Shown in pieces: positions 1-8,943 of a stretch of 64,000 nt of DNA; the first letter of the stretch is position 1, and each line of letters begins with the position of its first letter. Made by a program: the position numbers and the translations under genes. Under the pieces are notes generated by a model. The model saw only the letters and a program-made list of their open reading frames with translations, made no database searches and was not told the DNA's origin. Source of the stretch: Bacteroides ilei (GTDB lineage: Bacteria; Bacteroidota; Bacteroidia; Bacteroidales; Bacteroidaceae); contig NZ_LT635801.1 in NCBI RefSeq assembly GCF_900128495.1, positions 2,225,083-2,289,082 of the forward strand, read 5' to 3'.

Positions 1-37
1 TTTCAATAATGTCGAAAATCAAATCGTCTCTTTTCAT
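1..37 (-). CDS. glyA: Serine hydroxymethyltransferase, N-terminal fragment (runs off window)
   Basis: Only the first twelve codons are present, reading MKRDDLIFDIIE on the minus strand. This matches the N-terminus I recall for Bacteroides GlyA, the PLP enzyme that converts serine and tetrahydrofolate to glycine and methylene-tetrahydrofolate. The gene lies 33 bases after the outer-membrane barrel gene and is probably the last visible member of the pyrBI transcription unit. The identification rests on a short stretch plus gene order, so it is good but not certain. Confidence 0.7.
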   Translation of the reverse strand, partial: MKRDDLIFDIIE

Positions 38-70
38 GATGTCTGTTGATTAAAATAAATAAATCTATAT

Positions 71-799
71 CTAAAATATAACTCCCAATGAGAAACTCAA
101 GACATTCCTGGTCCGTTTCAGGCATATGTCGTATTCGTTATATGGGGCCTGAGTCAGTTCTTTGTCGTATACGATGGATTTGGTGATGTTATGGAATCCG
201 GCTTCGTAGCGGAAGTCAAAAAAGATGTTCCCGACATTTACCGCCAAGCCGATGACCCCGCTGAAATAAAGGGGGTGAAGGCTTTCCGTTATGTTTTGCT
301 GGTAGAAGCCATAATGTTCGTTTTTTGTATGCTTACTCCAGATGTAAGCTACCTTGGGACCTAGGAAGAATGACATGCCATAAGGATATGCGTCAACAAA
401 TTTATATCCGTATAGTATCGGCATATCGATGGAATGTATTCTTGTCTTGATCAGGGCGCCTCCTGTCAGGTATGACGTATTGTCGCCTGTGTGAGGAATG
501 GCAATACTTCCGTTGGATATATTGTATGAAAATTCCGTCTGGATAAAATGATGCTTTTTAAGATTGAACTGGCAGAACAATGCTCCCAGATAGCCTATTT
601 TATAGTTGTTCTGTATGTTGCTCATCTCTTTTCCGCCAATTGACAATTCGTCCAGGAAATACATGGACGAATTGAATCCAGCCTTTATTCCCACATTTAT
701 CTTCGGATCACGTGATGTGCTCCGGAAGTGCTCTTGTGCCTGTCCTTCTGTGAAGGCAAGTCCAAACATGCAGGATAAGATAAAGGCAGCGTATTTCAT
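71..799 (-). CDS. PorT-like outer-membrane beta-barrel protein
   Basis: A 242-residue protein with a clear signal peptide (hydrophobic residues 4-17, cleavage near GQAQ at 19-22). It continues as alternating polar/hydrophobic strands (VGIKAGFNSS, IGYLGALFCQF, FSGVIGLAVNVG) and ends in an aromatic-terminated strand, FSLGVIF. This is the pattern of the small Bacteroidetes beta-barrels loosely called PorT-like or OmpW-like. No catalytic motif is visible and the function is unknown. It starts 5 bases after the flavin reductase stop, so the two are co-transcribed. Finding it inside a pyrimidine/glycine operon is unexpected and the link may be only transcriptional. Confidence 0.75.
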   Translation of the reverse strand: MKYAAFILSCMFGLAFTEGQAQEHFRSTSRDPKINVGIKAGFNSSMYFLDELSIGGKEMSNIQNNYKIGYLGALFCQFNLKKHHFIQTEFSYNISNGSIAIPHTGDNTSYLTGGALIKTRIHSIDMPILYGYKFVDAYPYGMSFFLGPKVAYIWSKHTKNEHYGFYQQNITESLHPLYFSGVIGLAVNVGNIFFDFRYEAGFHNITKSIVYDKELTQAPYNEYDICLKRTRNVLSFSLGVIF

Positions 800-804
800 T
801 GGCT

Positions 805-1371
805 CTATTTCTTTTTTTCAACCGACCATCCGAATTTCCCGATCTTGGGGCCGGTTTCATAGTAACCTCCGTGGAGATAAACCAGCAGGTTGGCCTGTGC
901 GAGATTGAATCTACCTGTTTCGGAATCCAGGTATTTTTCATCGGCCTTTATGTTGACCACATCGGCGATGAACATGTCATGCGATCCCAATGAAACGATT
1001 TCCCTTACCCTACATTCTATGCAGAGGGGGGATTCTTCTATGATGGGGGCATTTACCACTGTAGCCTTGCCGGGGGTAAGCTTCATTTCTTTGAACTTGT
1101 TGAAGTCTTTTCCGGAACGCACGCCACACCAGTCGGTGGCAAAAGCCATGTCTTTTGTGGTAAGGTTGATGACAAATTCCATATTCTTTTTCAAGATAGG
1201 ATAAGAATGACGTTCCGGCCTTACCGATATGTAACACATGGGTGGATTGGTACAGATTGTACCAACCCACGCTACTGTGATGATATTGTATTCCTCTTCG
1301 TTACTGCCGCAACTTACTAATGCTGCAGGTAGCGGGTAAATCATTGTGCCAGGCTTCCAGTCTTGTTTCAT
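805..1371 (-). CDS. Flavin reductase family protein (flavoredoxin-like)
   Basis: A 188-residue protein with the FMN-binding split-barrel pattern of flavoredoxins: an N-terminal KPGTMIYPLPAALVSCG strand, then ITVAWVGTICTNPPMCYISVRP, and a central FVINLTTKDMA segment. Members bind FMN and pass electrons from NAD(P)H or partner proteins; the physiological partner here is unknown. The stop of pyrI is 1 base upstream of its start codon, so it belongs to the pyrB-pyrI transcription unit. A single Cys in VSCGS and another in TICTN lie where flavoredoxins carry cysteines. The family call is firm and the role is not. Confidence 0.85.
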   Translation of the reverse strand: MKQDWKPGTMIYPLPAALVSCGSNEEEYNIITVAWVGTICTNPPMCYISVRPERHSYPILKKNMEFVINLTTKDMAFATDWCGVRSGKDFNKFKEMKLTPGKATVVNAPIIEESPLCIECRVREIVSLGSHDMFIADVVNIKADEKYLDSETGRFNLAQANLLVYLHGGYYETGPKIGKFGWSVEKKK

Positions 1372-1372
1372 C

Positions 1373-1831
1373 CTAAACCAGTTTGATGTTATCTATCTGC
1401 TGTTCTTTTTCGCAGTAATGACATTTGATGAGACCTTTTTCCTTGTCAATCAAATCGAACCATGTATCCATCGGTTCATTGTTGGTGATGCATTTGGGAT
1501 TGTTGCATTTTACGATGCCTTTCAGTTCGGTGGGCATCACAATCTTTTTCTTTTCAACCACTTCATAGTTGCGTATGATATTCAGTACGATATTGGGTGC
1601 AACTACCGACAGACGGTTGATTTCTTCCGGGGTGAAGAACTTGTCGGCAATCTTGATGATTCCCTTTTTCCCGAGTTTTTTGCTTTCGAAATTATTTCCG
1701 ATAGTGATATTGGCGTCCAGATGCTGTAGATCCAATAAGGAAACTACGGTAAATAATTTGTCGGATGGTATATGGTCGAGTACAGTCCCGTTTTCAAGAG
1801 CGGCTACCTGTAATTCTTTCTTTTCATTCAT
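1373..1831 (-). CDS. pyrI: Aspartate carbamoyltransferase regulatory subunit
   Basis: A 152-residue PyrI, about the usual family length. The N-terminal allosteric domain shows the [14 protein letters not shown] opening that binds nucleotide effectors. The C-terminal zinc domain has four cysteines at about 109, 114, 137 and 140 (CNNPKC and CHYC), which tether the regulatory chain to PyrB. It therefore forms the ATP/CTP-responsive holoenzyme with the upstream pyrB product, controlling the first committed step of UMP synthesis. It lies 27 bases after pyrB on the same strand, in the classical pyrBI order. Confidence 0.96.
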   Translation of the reverse strand: MNEKKELQVAALENGTVLDHIPSDKLFTVVSLLDLQHLDANITIGNNFESKKLGKKGIIKIADKFFTPEEINRLSVVAPNIVLNIIRNYEVVEKKKIVMPTELKGIVKCNNPKCITNNEPMDTWFDLIDKEKGLIKCHYCEKEQQIDNIKLV

Positions 1832-1858
1832 ATGGATAAGATTTTAGAAATTCTGGAT

Positions 1859-2800
1859 TCATTTCAATGTGTCGGCTTTGACTTCATCAAGTGTAATGCC
1901 CAAAACGTCGCAAAGGATGGCTTCGCGGGCATACAGTCCGTTTTGTGCCTGCTGGATATAATAAGCTTTTTCATTGTTGTCTACATCGTAGGCAATTTCG
2001 TTTACACGGGGAAGCGGATGCAGGATACGCAGGTTCGGACGGGTCTTCTCAAGCATCTTGTTACGGAGAATGTATACATCCTTTACACGCTCGTATTCCA
2101 TCAGATCGGTAAAACGTTCACGTTGTACACGGGTCATATACAAGATGTCGGCATCGGCAATCGTGTCTTCTGTGAAATCGGTATGTTCGATGTATTTGAT
2201 GTTATGCTGGCGGCAGTAAAGTTTGTATTCTTCCGGCATTTTCAGCTCTTCGGGAGCGATAAAGTGGAATGTCGGATTGAAGTGGCGCATCGCCATCAGC
2301 AGGGAATGTACTGTACGGCCGTACTTCAGGTCGCCTACCAGATAAATATTCAGATTATCGAGTGTTCCTTGCGTCTTATATATGGAATAGAGATCCAACA
2401 TGGTCTGTGACGGATGCTGGTTGGCACCGTCTCCTGCGTTTACTATCGGTACCGGTGCGATTTCACTGGCGTACCGTGCGGCACCCTCCAGATAATGCCG
2501 CATGACAATGATATCCGCATAATTGCTGACCATCAGGATTGTATCCTTCAAAGTCTCTCCTTTAGAAGAACTGGTTACTTTCGGATCTGTAAAGCCTATG
2601 ACTTTAGCTCCTAGCCTGTTGGCCGCTGTTTCAAAGCTTAATCGGGTACGCGTTGACGGCTCAAAGAAAAGCGTGGCAACGATCTTTTCGTCCAACAAGT
2701 GACGGTTCGGTTTCTTTTCAAACTCTCTTGCCATTTCCAATAGATACAGGATACGTTCTTTCGAATGGTTGGCAATAGTAACTAAACTTCTATTTTCCAT
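1859..2800 (-). CDS. pyrB: Aspartate carbamoyltransferase catalytic subunit
   Basis: A 313-residue PyrB that condenses carbamoyl phosphate with aspartate to N-carbamoyl-aspartate in the cytoplasm. The carbamoyl-phosphate loop STRTR is at residues 49-53, the flexible SSSKGETL loop is near 78-85, the [12 protein letters not shown] helix is near 130, and the aspartate loop HPLPR is near 265. All are intact, so it should be active. It heads a minus-strand operon (pyrB, pyrI, flavin reductase, barrel, glyA) and is divergent from the penicillin-binding protein gene. A TAACTTTG promoter element lies about 40 bases upstream. Confidence 0.97.
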   Translation of the reverse strand: MENRSLVTIANHSKERILYLLEMAREFEKKPNRHLLDEKIVATLFFEPSTRTRLSFETAANRLGAKVIGFTDPKVTSSSKGETLKDTILMVSNYADIIVMRHYLEGAARYASEIAPVPIVNAGDGANQHPSQTMLDLYSIYKTQGTLDNLNIYLVGDLKYGRTVHSLLMAMRHFNPTFHFIAPEELKMPEEYKLYCRQHNIKYIEHTDFTEDTIADADILYMTRVQRERFTDLMEYERVKDVYILRNKMLEKTRPNLRILHPLPRVNEIAYDVDNNEKAYYIQQAQNGLYAREAILCDVLGITLDEVKADTLK

Positions 2801-2838
2801 ATTAACGGTTTTATGATGATTTTATAATACCGAAGCTC

Positions 2839-2846
2839 AAAGTTAG
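2839..2846 (-). promoter_or_regulatory. -7 element of pyrB promoter
   Basis: On the minus strand this reads TAACTTTG, a match to the Bacteroides TAnnTTTG element, about 40 bases before the pyrB start. I see no clear TTTG at -33. The 209-base divergent gap also carries the opposite-facing promoter at 2930. Confidence 0.6.
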
Positions 2847-2929
2847 GGAAAAAAAATAAAACTGCCATCCTTTTGGGGATATTTCAATGAAGTTTTTATA
2901 AAGTGACATAGTATTACGAAGATTTTCTT

Positions 2930-2937
2930 TACTTTTG
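2930..2937 (+). promoter_or_regulatory. -7 element of penicillin-binding protein promoter
   Basis: TACTTTTG, followed by CAT, matches the Bacteroides consensus and lies 73 bases before the ATG of the penicillin-binding protein gene. Confidence 0.65.
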
Positions 2938-3009
2938 CATTTTAAGTTGGCGACAGCTTTTTGGGAAAAGAACAATATTAAAGAGTTATAGAAGAATCTT
3001 AGAATTGTC

Positions 3010-5358
3010 ATGAGAAAGAAGTTTATATACGTTTTATGGACTTTGGTGGTCTTGTGCGTGTTGTCTGTAGCGGTTGTGTTTACTGCTATTGCAAAAGGAT
3101 GGATAGGATATGTCCCTCCTGTTGAAGAACTTGAAAATCCGAATCTGAAATTTGCTACTCAGATTATATCCGATGACGGACAGTTGTTGGGAACGTGGTC
3201 ATATAGCAAGGAGAACCGAGTTTATGTAGGTTACAATGATCTGTCGCCCAATCTGGTCCATGCGCTGATCGCTACGGAAGATGTCCGTTTCAGCGAACAT
3301 TCGGGTATTGATGCGCGTGCATTCTTGCGTGCAGTGGTGAAAAGGGGAATCCTGATGCAGAAACATGCCGGAGGCGGCAGTACCATTACCCAGCAGCTGG
3401 CCAAGCAGTTCTATTCTCCTACGGCCGACAATGTGATGGAACGTCTTTTGCAGAAACCTATCGAATGGGTGATAGCCGTAAAGCTGGAACGTTATTATAC
3501 TAAGGAAGAGATCCTTACGATGTACCTCAACAAATTTGATTTTCTAAACAATGCTGTCGGAATAAAGACGGCAGCTAAAACCTATTTTGCGAAAGATCCG
3601 AAAAACCTTTCAATCGAAGAGGCTGCTACGCTGATAGGTATGTGCAAGAATCCTTCATTGTATAATCCGCGCCGTTTCAACGAACGTTCCAGAGGACGTA
3701 GAAATACCGTATTGGACCAGATGCGTAAGGCCGGATACATTACACGTGAAGAGTGTGATTCATTGCAGGCTTTGCCGTTGGTGCTGAACTTTCATCCGGT
3801 AGACCATAAGGACGGTCTGGCTACTTATTTCAGAGAGTATCTACGTGGAATCATGACGGCTTCGGAGCCAAGGAAAAGTAATTACCGGGGCTGGCAGATG
3901 CAGCAGTATTATGAGGATTCCTTGGCATGGAAGACTAATCCATTGTATGGATGGTGTGCCAAAAATACTAAGAAAGACGGCTCACATTATAATATATATA
4001 CCGACGGTCTGAAGATATATACGACAATCAATTCGAAAATGCAACAGTATGCCGAAGAAGCGGTGGCCGAACATATTGCGGGATATCTGCAGCCTCGTTT
4101 TTTCAAAGAGAAGAAAGGACGCAAGACAGCACCTTTTACCAGTGTGCTTACTCAGGAAGAGGTTGATGCGATACTGGACCGTTCTATGCGCCAGACGGAA
4201 CGCTACCGCCTGATGAAGGAAAACGGCAGTTCGGAGGCGGAGATAAGAAAAGCCTTTAATACGAAATATGAAATGTCGGTCTTTTCCTATAATGGAGAGA
4301 AAGATACGCTGATGACTCCGATGGACTCTATCCGCTATTACAAGCATTTCCTGCGGGTAGGATTTATGTCAATGGACCCTATTACCGGATATGTGAAAGC
4401 ATATGTAGGAGGTCCTAACTATAACTATTTCCAATATGATATGGCTATGGTAGGACGTCGTCAGGTGGGTTCTACCATCAAGCCGTATTTGTATACATTG
4501 GCTATGGAGAACGGTTTTTCTCCATGTGATAAGGTGCGGAATGTGGAACAGACCTTGTTTGATGAGAATGGTATCGCCTGGTCACCCCGGAACAGTTCAA
4601 AGGCACATTATGGTGAAGTGGTTACCCTGAAATGGGGACTGGCCAATTCGAACAACTGGATTTCAGCTTATCTGATGAGTCGTCTGAGTCCGTATGCTCT
4701 GGTACGTCTTATCCATTCGTTCGGGGTATTGAACAAGGATATCCAGCCTACGGTTTCCCTTTGCCTCGGCCCTTGTGAGATTTCGGTCGGAGAGATGGTC
4801 AGCGCCTATACGGCCTTTGCTAACCGTGGTATTCGTACCGCGCCTTTATTCGTGTCCCGTATCGAGGATAATGAAGGAAATGTAATCGCCAATTTCACTC
4901 CGCAGGTGGATGAAGTAATCAGTGAATCGAGTGCTTATAAGATGCTTGTCATGTTGCGCGCGGTAATCAATGAAGGCACAGGTAACCGTGTCCGCCGTCT
5001 GTATGGCATCACTGCCGATATGGGTGGTAAGACGGGTACAACGAACCGTAACGCCGACGGATGGTTTATGGGATTTACTCCATCGCTTGTATCCGGATGC
5101 TGGGTAGGAGGTGAGGACCGTGATATACATTTTGACACCATGCGCGACGGACAGGGAGCTTCAATGGCATTGCCTGTATGGGGCTTGTATATGCAGAAGG
5201 TTTATGCGGATAAATCTTTAGGGTATTCGCAAGATGAAGTATTTTCTATACCGGACGACTTTGATCCGTGTCAGGATAAGCTGACTGAAACTGAAAACCA
5301 GAACAATGATACATCTACAGAAAATAAAGCAAAGCTGGATGATGCGTTCTTTCAGTAA
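3010..5358 (+). CDS. Class A penicillin-binding protein (transglycosylase/transpeptidase, PBP1A type)
   Basis: A 782-residue inner-membrane peptidoglycan synthase. A single N-terminal transmembrane anchor (residues 5-27) precedes the GT51 glycosyltransferase domain, with catalytic Glu90 in ATEDVRFSEH and the GGSTITQQLAKQ motif at 122-133. The C-terminal transpeptidase domain has SxxK as STIK near residue 488, an SNN box near 545, and KTG in GGKTGTTN near 672. Both activities look intact, so it should polymerise and cross-link glycan strands. The final 40 residues are acidic and low complexity. It is monocistronic: own promoter upstream, terminator hairpin at 5390. Confidence 0.95.
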   Translation: MRKKFIYVLWTLVVLCVLSVAVVFTAIAKGWIGYVPPVEELENPNLKFATQIISDDGQLLGTWSYSKENRVYVGYNDLSPNLVHALIATEDVRFSEHSGIDARAFLRAVVKRGILMQKHAGGGSTITQQLAKQFYSPTADNVMERLLQKPIEWVIAVKLERYYTKEEILTMYLNKFDFLNNAVGIKTAAKTYFAKDPKNLSIEEAATLIGMCKNPSLYNPRRFNERSRGRRNTVLDQMRKAGYITREECDSLQALPLVLNFHPVDHKDGLATYFREYLRGIMTASEPRKSNYRGWQMQQYYEDSLAWKTNPLYGWCAKNTKKDGSHYNIYTDGLKIYTTINSKMQQYAEEAVAEHIAGYLQPRFFKEKKGRKTAPFTSVLTQEEVDAILDRSMRQTERYRLMKENGSSEAEIRKAFNTKYEMSVFSYNGEKDTLMTPMDSIRYYKHFLRVGFMSMDPITGYVKAYVGGPNYNYFQYDMAMVGRRQVGSTIKPYLYTLAMENGFSPCDKVRNVEQTLFDENGIAWSPRNSSKAHYGEVVTLKWGLANSNNWISAYLMSRLSPYALVRLIHSFGVLNKDIQPTVSLCLGPCEISVGEMVSAYTAFANRGIRTAPLFVSRIEDNEGNVIANFTPQVDEVISESSAYKMLVMLRAVINEGTGNRVRRLYGITADMGGKTGTTNRNADGWFMGFTPSLVSGCWVGGEDRDIHFDTMRDGQGASMALPVWGLYMQKVYADKSLGYSQDEVFSIPDDFDPCQDKLTETENQNNDTSTENKAKLDDAFFQ

Positions 5359-5389
5359 CTGATTGCTTTGTCATTGACTTACACAATAG

Positions 5390-5440
5390 AAGGGCAGGTT
5401 GTTCGGATTCTAATTTTCCGGATATCTGCCCTGGCGTTTT
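5390..5440 (+). terminator. Rho-independent terminator after the penicillin-binding protein gene
   Basis: Arms AGGGCAG (5391) and CTGCCCT (5426) enclose a loop with a smaller inner stem and are followed by GGCG and a run of T. Confidence 0.7.
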
Positions 5441-5511
5441 TTATATTCGGTCTTATTCTTTGTTTTTTCGTTTCTTTTATATAAATTGCAAGAAAATGCA
5501 AGGAGGAACTT

Positions 5512-6339
5512 ATGGACTGGAACAGTGCGTTGTATAGTTTGTCACCCGGAATGGCGGATAAGGTCTTCGGTCGTATAGATGAATTCAATCGGGGAAGGAC
5601 TTCGGAGAACGGGACGTATGTTATCAGTATGGCCACTCCTTACCGTCCTTATTATGGATTCTGGCGGATTTTTTCCAAAAAAGAAAAGCCTTTGTATATC
5701 CGGACATTGGCCGTAACTTTTGAGTCTGCGGCCGAAAGGGCGTTTGTTCTTCTTCAGAACTGTAACGTGAAACTTGAGGTGGCCGACAATTCCGTATTCG
5801 AATCGTGTTATGGCCTGTCGGATGACATAATTCCATTTGGAAAATACCGCGGAAAGAGACTGGCTGAAGTGTATTATGTCGATCCGTCATATGTATTGTG
5901 GCTCGCTAATAAGTTTGAAGTACATACCAGACGTTATGACTCTGTGGTAAATTTGGCTAAGATGTTTGCATTGGTCCATTTTGAGCTGACAGTACAAAAA
6001 AGGCGTATTGCTTCTGTCAGCCATTTTATCGGGAAGGTGGGTGACAGGCTGAAGGATCAGTTCCTGACTGTATTGAATGTCCGTTTGCAGGTAGACCGGT
6101 ACAAGCCGGATTTCTATGTTGACCAGAATGTCCTTGCAGCCGATAGGGACGGAAACCGGTTTATGTTTTTGGTCAAGGCGGCGGGACGTAGCCTGAGTCC
6201 TGAGATGTTGAGCTGCTACAGCCACAGAATCAAGACGCATGATGTGTTACATCTGCTTTCTGCCAGAATTATGTCCCAATATGAAAGTCATGGAGTGCAT
6301 TATACCCGACTAGGCTATATAAGAATGGCCGGTGGATAA
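5512..6339 (+). CDS. Hypothetical protein with ExoX-C-like motif
   Basis: A 275-residue soluble protein with no signal peptide. The only recognisable segment is at residues about 106-130, FGKYRGKRLAEVYYVDPSY followed by VLWLANKF. This resembles the GKYRGK...D..YLxWL motif of the short domain found at the C-terminus of exodeoxyribonuclease X and in DUF3820-like proteins. The flanking regions have no visible nuclease signature. The ATG was chosen because AAGGAGGA lies 5 bases upstream, a rare good ribosome site for this genome. It stands alone between a terminator and the convergent folK-like gene. Function unknown; a nucleic-acid role is a guess from the motif. Confidence 0.6.
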   Translation: MDWNSALYSLSPGMADKVFGRIDEFNRGRTSENGTYVISMATPYRPYYGFWRIFSKKEKPLYIRTLAVTFESAAERAFVLLQNCNVKLEVADNSVFESCYGLSDDIIPFGKYRGKRLAEVYYVDPSYVLWLANKFEVHTRRYDSVVNLAKMFALVHFELTVQKRRIASVSHFIGKVGDRLKDQFLTVLNVRLQVDRYKPDFYVDQNVLAADRDGNRFMFLVKAAGRSLSPEMLSCYSHRIKTHDVLHLLSARIMSQYESHGVHYTRLGYIRMAGG

Positions 6340-6361
6340 TTCCAGGCTGGAGCGGGATTAT

Positions 6362-6760
6362 TCAATGGATCTTTCCGTTTCCGTGAGGTAGGCTCTTCAA
6401 TACCCGTTGTACATAGTTCTTGTTGAAATCAGCTGGTTTGATGATTACTCCGTCCACTTTGAGCAGATCAATGTCTATAGGGACAATACCGGCCTTTTTC
6501 CCTTCTTCTGTCCTTCCCAGCTGGCTTTCGATGGTCTTGAAGTCTTTTCTGATCTGATTCGGATTTTTGTCGGTCACCAGAATGGCTCCTCTGTTCAGGT
6601 AATTCCCTTTGTCTACCCCTCCTTCGGAGGGAGTTTCAATGACTTCCCCCCATTGGATAGCTGTAAATATTTTATCTAATATCTTACAAGCCTTTTCCAT
6701 GTGGGCGGATGCTTCATAATTGGAGCCAAGGCATATTATACAATGATGTCGGTTAGTCAT
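6362..6760 (-). CDS. FolK-like (HPPK fold) protein, diverged
   Basis: A 132-residue protein starting MTNRHHCIICLGSN. It keeps the HPPK layout: the N-terminal CLGSN strand, YLNRGAILVTDKNPNQIRK in the middle, then IESQLGR and PIDIDLLKVDG. True 6-hydroxymethyl-dihydropterin pyrophosphokinases are about 155-160 residues with an arginine-rich catalytic loop before the DLD motif. Here that loop is reduced to EEGKKAGIVPIDID, so pyrophosphokinase activity is doubtful. The start was placed at the ATG nearest the conserved N-terminus; the open frame extends further upstream but overlaps the kdsB promoter. Divergent from kdsB. Confidence 0.65.
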   Translation of the reverse strand: MTNRHHCIICLGSNYEASAHMEKACKILDKIFTAIQWGEVIETPSEGGVDKGNYLNRGAILVTDKNPNQIRKDFKTIESQLGRTEEGKKAGIVPIDIDLLKVDGVIIKPADFNKNYVQRVLKSLPHGNGKIH

Positions 6761-6798
6761 ATTTGTAATGTTTAGAATGCAAAAATAGATTTTTTTTA

Positions 6799-6806
6799 TA
6801 AATTTG
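6799..6806 (+). promoter_or_regulatory. -7 element of kdsB promoter
   Basis: TAAATTTG, followed by CAGA, fits the Bacteroides consensus and lies 24 bases before the kdsB ATG, inside the 70-base gap shared with the divergent folK-like gene. Confidence 0.6.
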
Positions 6807-6830
6807 CAGATAAATCTAAATAAGAATGCA

Positions 6831-7586
6831 ATGAAATTTATTGGGATTATTCCGGCAAGATATGCTTCTACCCGTTTCCCGGCTAAACCATTGGCCATGT
6901 TAGGTGGAAAGACGGTGATACAGAGAGTCTATGAACAGGTAGTAGGAGTTTTGGACGAAGCTTATGTGGCAACAGACGATGAACGCATCGAGGCTGCTGT
7001 AAAATCTTTTGGAGGAAAAGTGGTGATGACTTCTGTCAACCATAAAAGTGGAACCGACCGGTGTTATGAAGCTTTCACGAAAGTAGGTGAAGGTTTTGAC
7101 GTAGTTGTCAATATTCAGGGTGACGAACCCTTTATCCAACGTTCCCAACTGGAGGCGGTAAAGGCCTGTTTCGATGATGACAGAACTGAGATTGCCACTT
7201 TGGTAAAGCCTTTTTCTCCGGACGACGGGTTTGATGCTTTGGAAAACGTTAATTCGCCGAAAGTTGTGGTCGACAAGAATATGAACGCTTTGTATTTCAG
7301 CCGTTCCATTATACCTTATCAGCGGAATAAAGACAAGCGGGAATGGTTGGCCGGGCACACCTATTACAAGCATATCGGATTATATGCTTATCGTGCGTCT
7401 GTACTGAAAGAAATCACTTCTCTGCCTCAGTCTTCTCTTGAATTGGCTGAATCTCTGGAGCAGTTGCGCTGGTTGGAAAACGGATATACGGTCAAGGTCG
7501 GTATCAGTGAAGTAGAAACAATAGGAATTGATACTCCGCAGGATTTGGCCCGTGCCGAAGAATTTCTGTCGTGTCATAAAGGATAA
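6831..7586 (+). CDS. kdsB: 3-deoxy-manno-octulosonate cytidylyltransferase (CMP-KDO synthetase)
   Basis: A 251-residue enzyme that activates KDO with CTP for the inner core of lipopolysaccharide. The nucleotide-binding start IIPARYASTRFPAKPL is at residues 4-19, and VVNIQGDEPFI (about 90-100) carries the substrate-contacting QGDEP. The C-terminal IGIDTPQDLARAE is also typical. The ATG at the MKFIGIIPARY start was preferred over one 27 bases upstream because all the conserved sequence follows it and the promoter lies immediately before. The M16-like gene begins 2 bases after the stop, so the pair is an operon. Confidence 0.96.
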   Translation: MKFIGIIPARYASTRFPAKPLAMLGGKTVIQRVYEQVVGVLDEAYVATDDERIEAAVKSFGGKVVMTSVNHKSGTDRCYEAFTKVGEGFDVVVNIQGDEPFIQRSQLEAVKACFDDDRTEIATLVKPFSPDDGFDALENVNSPKVVVDKNMNALYFSRSIIPYQRNKDKREWLAGHTYYKHIGLYAYRASVLKEITSLPQSSLELAESLEQLRWLENGYTVKVGISEVETIGIDTPQDLARAEEFLSCHKG

Positions 7587-7588
7587 AT

Positions 7589-8878
7589 ATGGTATTGGAC
7601 AGGACAAAAGCTCCGGAAATCCGCAATATAGAGCATTTTTCTATTGTTGCTCCCGAAAAACGGATGATGGCAAATGGCATGCCGCTGAATATAATTCAGG
7701 TAGGAGATGAGGATGTGGTACGTTTCGACTTGTTGGTAAAAGGGGGACAATGGGCTCAGACCCAGCCTTTACAGGCTATCTTTACCAACCGTATGTTACG
7801 TGAAGGGACACGCCGGTTCACATCTTCCGAAATAGCAGAGAAACTGGATTATTACGGTGCAATCCTGGATGTGTCTTCATCATTCAGCCATGGATTCATT
7901 ACACTTTATTCATTGGGAAAATATTTTCCTCAGACAATCGAATTGCTTGCTTCGATGGTGAAGGAACCTACCTTTCCTGAAAAAGAGTTGTCTCTGGTGG
8001 TCGACATGAACCGCCAGCAATTTCTGATCAATTCGGAAAGGGTAGAGGTGATTGCCCGCAAGCGATTGAACCGTGCCTTGTTCGGACAGACTCATCCGTT
8101 AGGACGTTATGCCGAACTGGAAGATTATGACAGAATCAACAGTGATGTGCTTAGGAACTTTTATCAGGATCATTACCGTTCGGAAAACTGTTCGGCCTAT
8201 ATCTCTGGAAAAGTGACTCCGGAAATTATCCGTTGTATAGAGCTGGCATTCGGTAACGACAGATGGGGAAGCGGACATGCTTCTGAAGCTGCAGATACAT
8301 TTATCTGTACCACTGATGTCAGAAGAAAAATTTTTGTGGAAAAGGAAGATGCGCTACAAAGTTCATTGAAGATGGGAGGTTTCTGTGTGAACCGTACTCA
8401 TCCCGATTATTTGAAGATGCGTGTGTTGGTAACCTTGTTCGGTGGTTATTTTGGAAGCCGCTTGATGTCGAATATCCGTGAAGACAAGGGATATACTTAC
8501 GGTATCAATGCCGGATTGGTATGTTATCCTGGAATCGGGGTTCTGGGAATTAGCACGGAGGCTGCCAATGAATATATGGAGCCGGTCATTCAGGAAATAT
8601 TCAACGAAATGGACACTCTTTGTTCTGAAAAGGTTCCAGAAGAAGAGCTCCAGATGGTCAGGAATTATATGTTGGGAGATATGTGCCGTTCCTATGAAAA
8701 CGCTTTTTCCCTTTCGGATGCGTGGATTTTTATTGAAGTGGCCGGACTTGACATGGATTTCTTCGACCGTTCGCTGGAGGCTGTCCGTGAGACTACAACC
8801 GATGATCTTCTGGCTCTGGCTCAAAAATATTTTAGTAAAGAAAACTTAATAGCGGTAGTCGCAGGTAAAAAAGTGTAA
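7589..8878 (+). CDS. M16-family peptidase-like protein lacking the zinc motif
   Basis: A 429-residue protein with the two-domain M16 (pitrilysin/processing-peptidase) architecture, including the MSNIREDKGYTYGINAG segment that matches the R-x-x-x-x-Y substrate motif of the C-terminal domain. The catalytic HxxEH expected near residues 62-68 is replaced: the aligned stretch reads IFTNR before MLREGT, so both His and the Glu are gone. It should therefore be a non-catalytic subunit like the alpha subunits of processing peptidases. There is no signal peptide, so a cytoplasmic location is expected. Translationally close to kdsB (2-base gap). No active M16 partner is in this window. Confidence 0.85.
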   Translation: MVLDRTKAPEIRNIEHFSIVAPEKRMMANGMPLNIIQVGDEDVVRFDLLVKGGQWAQTQPLQAIFTNRMLREGTRRFTSSEIAEKLDYYGAILDVSSSFSHGFITLYSLGKYFPQTIELLASMVKEPTFPEKELSLVVDMNRQQFLINSERVEVIARKRLNRALFGQTHPLGRYAELEDYDRINSDVLRNFYQDHYRSENCSAYISGKVTPEIIRCIELAFGNDRWGSGHASEAADTFICTTDVRRKIFVEKEDALQSSLKMGGFCVNRTHPDYLKMRVLVTLFGGYFGSRLMSNIREDKGYTYGINAGLVCYPGIGVLGISTEAANEYMEPVIQEIFNEMDTLCSEKVPEEELQMVRNYMLGDMCRSYENAFSLSDAWIFIEVAGLDMDFFDRSLEAVRETTTDDLLALAQKYFSKENLIAVVAGKKV

Positions 8879-8943
8879 TGAAATGGCCGGAGATTAGGTG
8901 AAAAAGCTAATTTTGGACGTGAAAATGAAAAATAAGAAGAATA

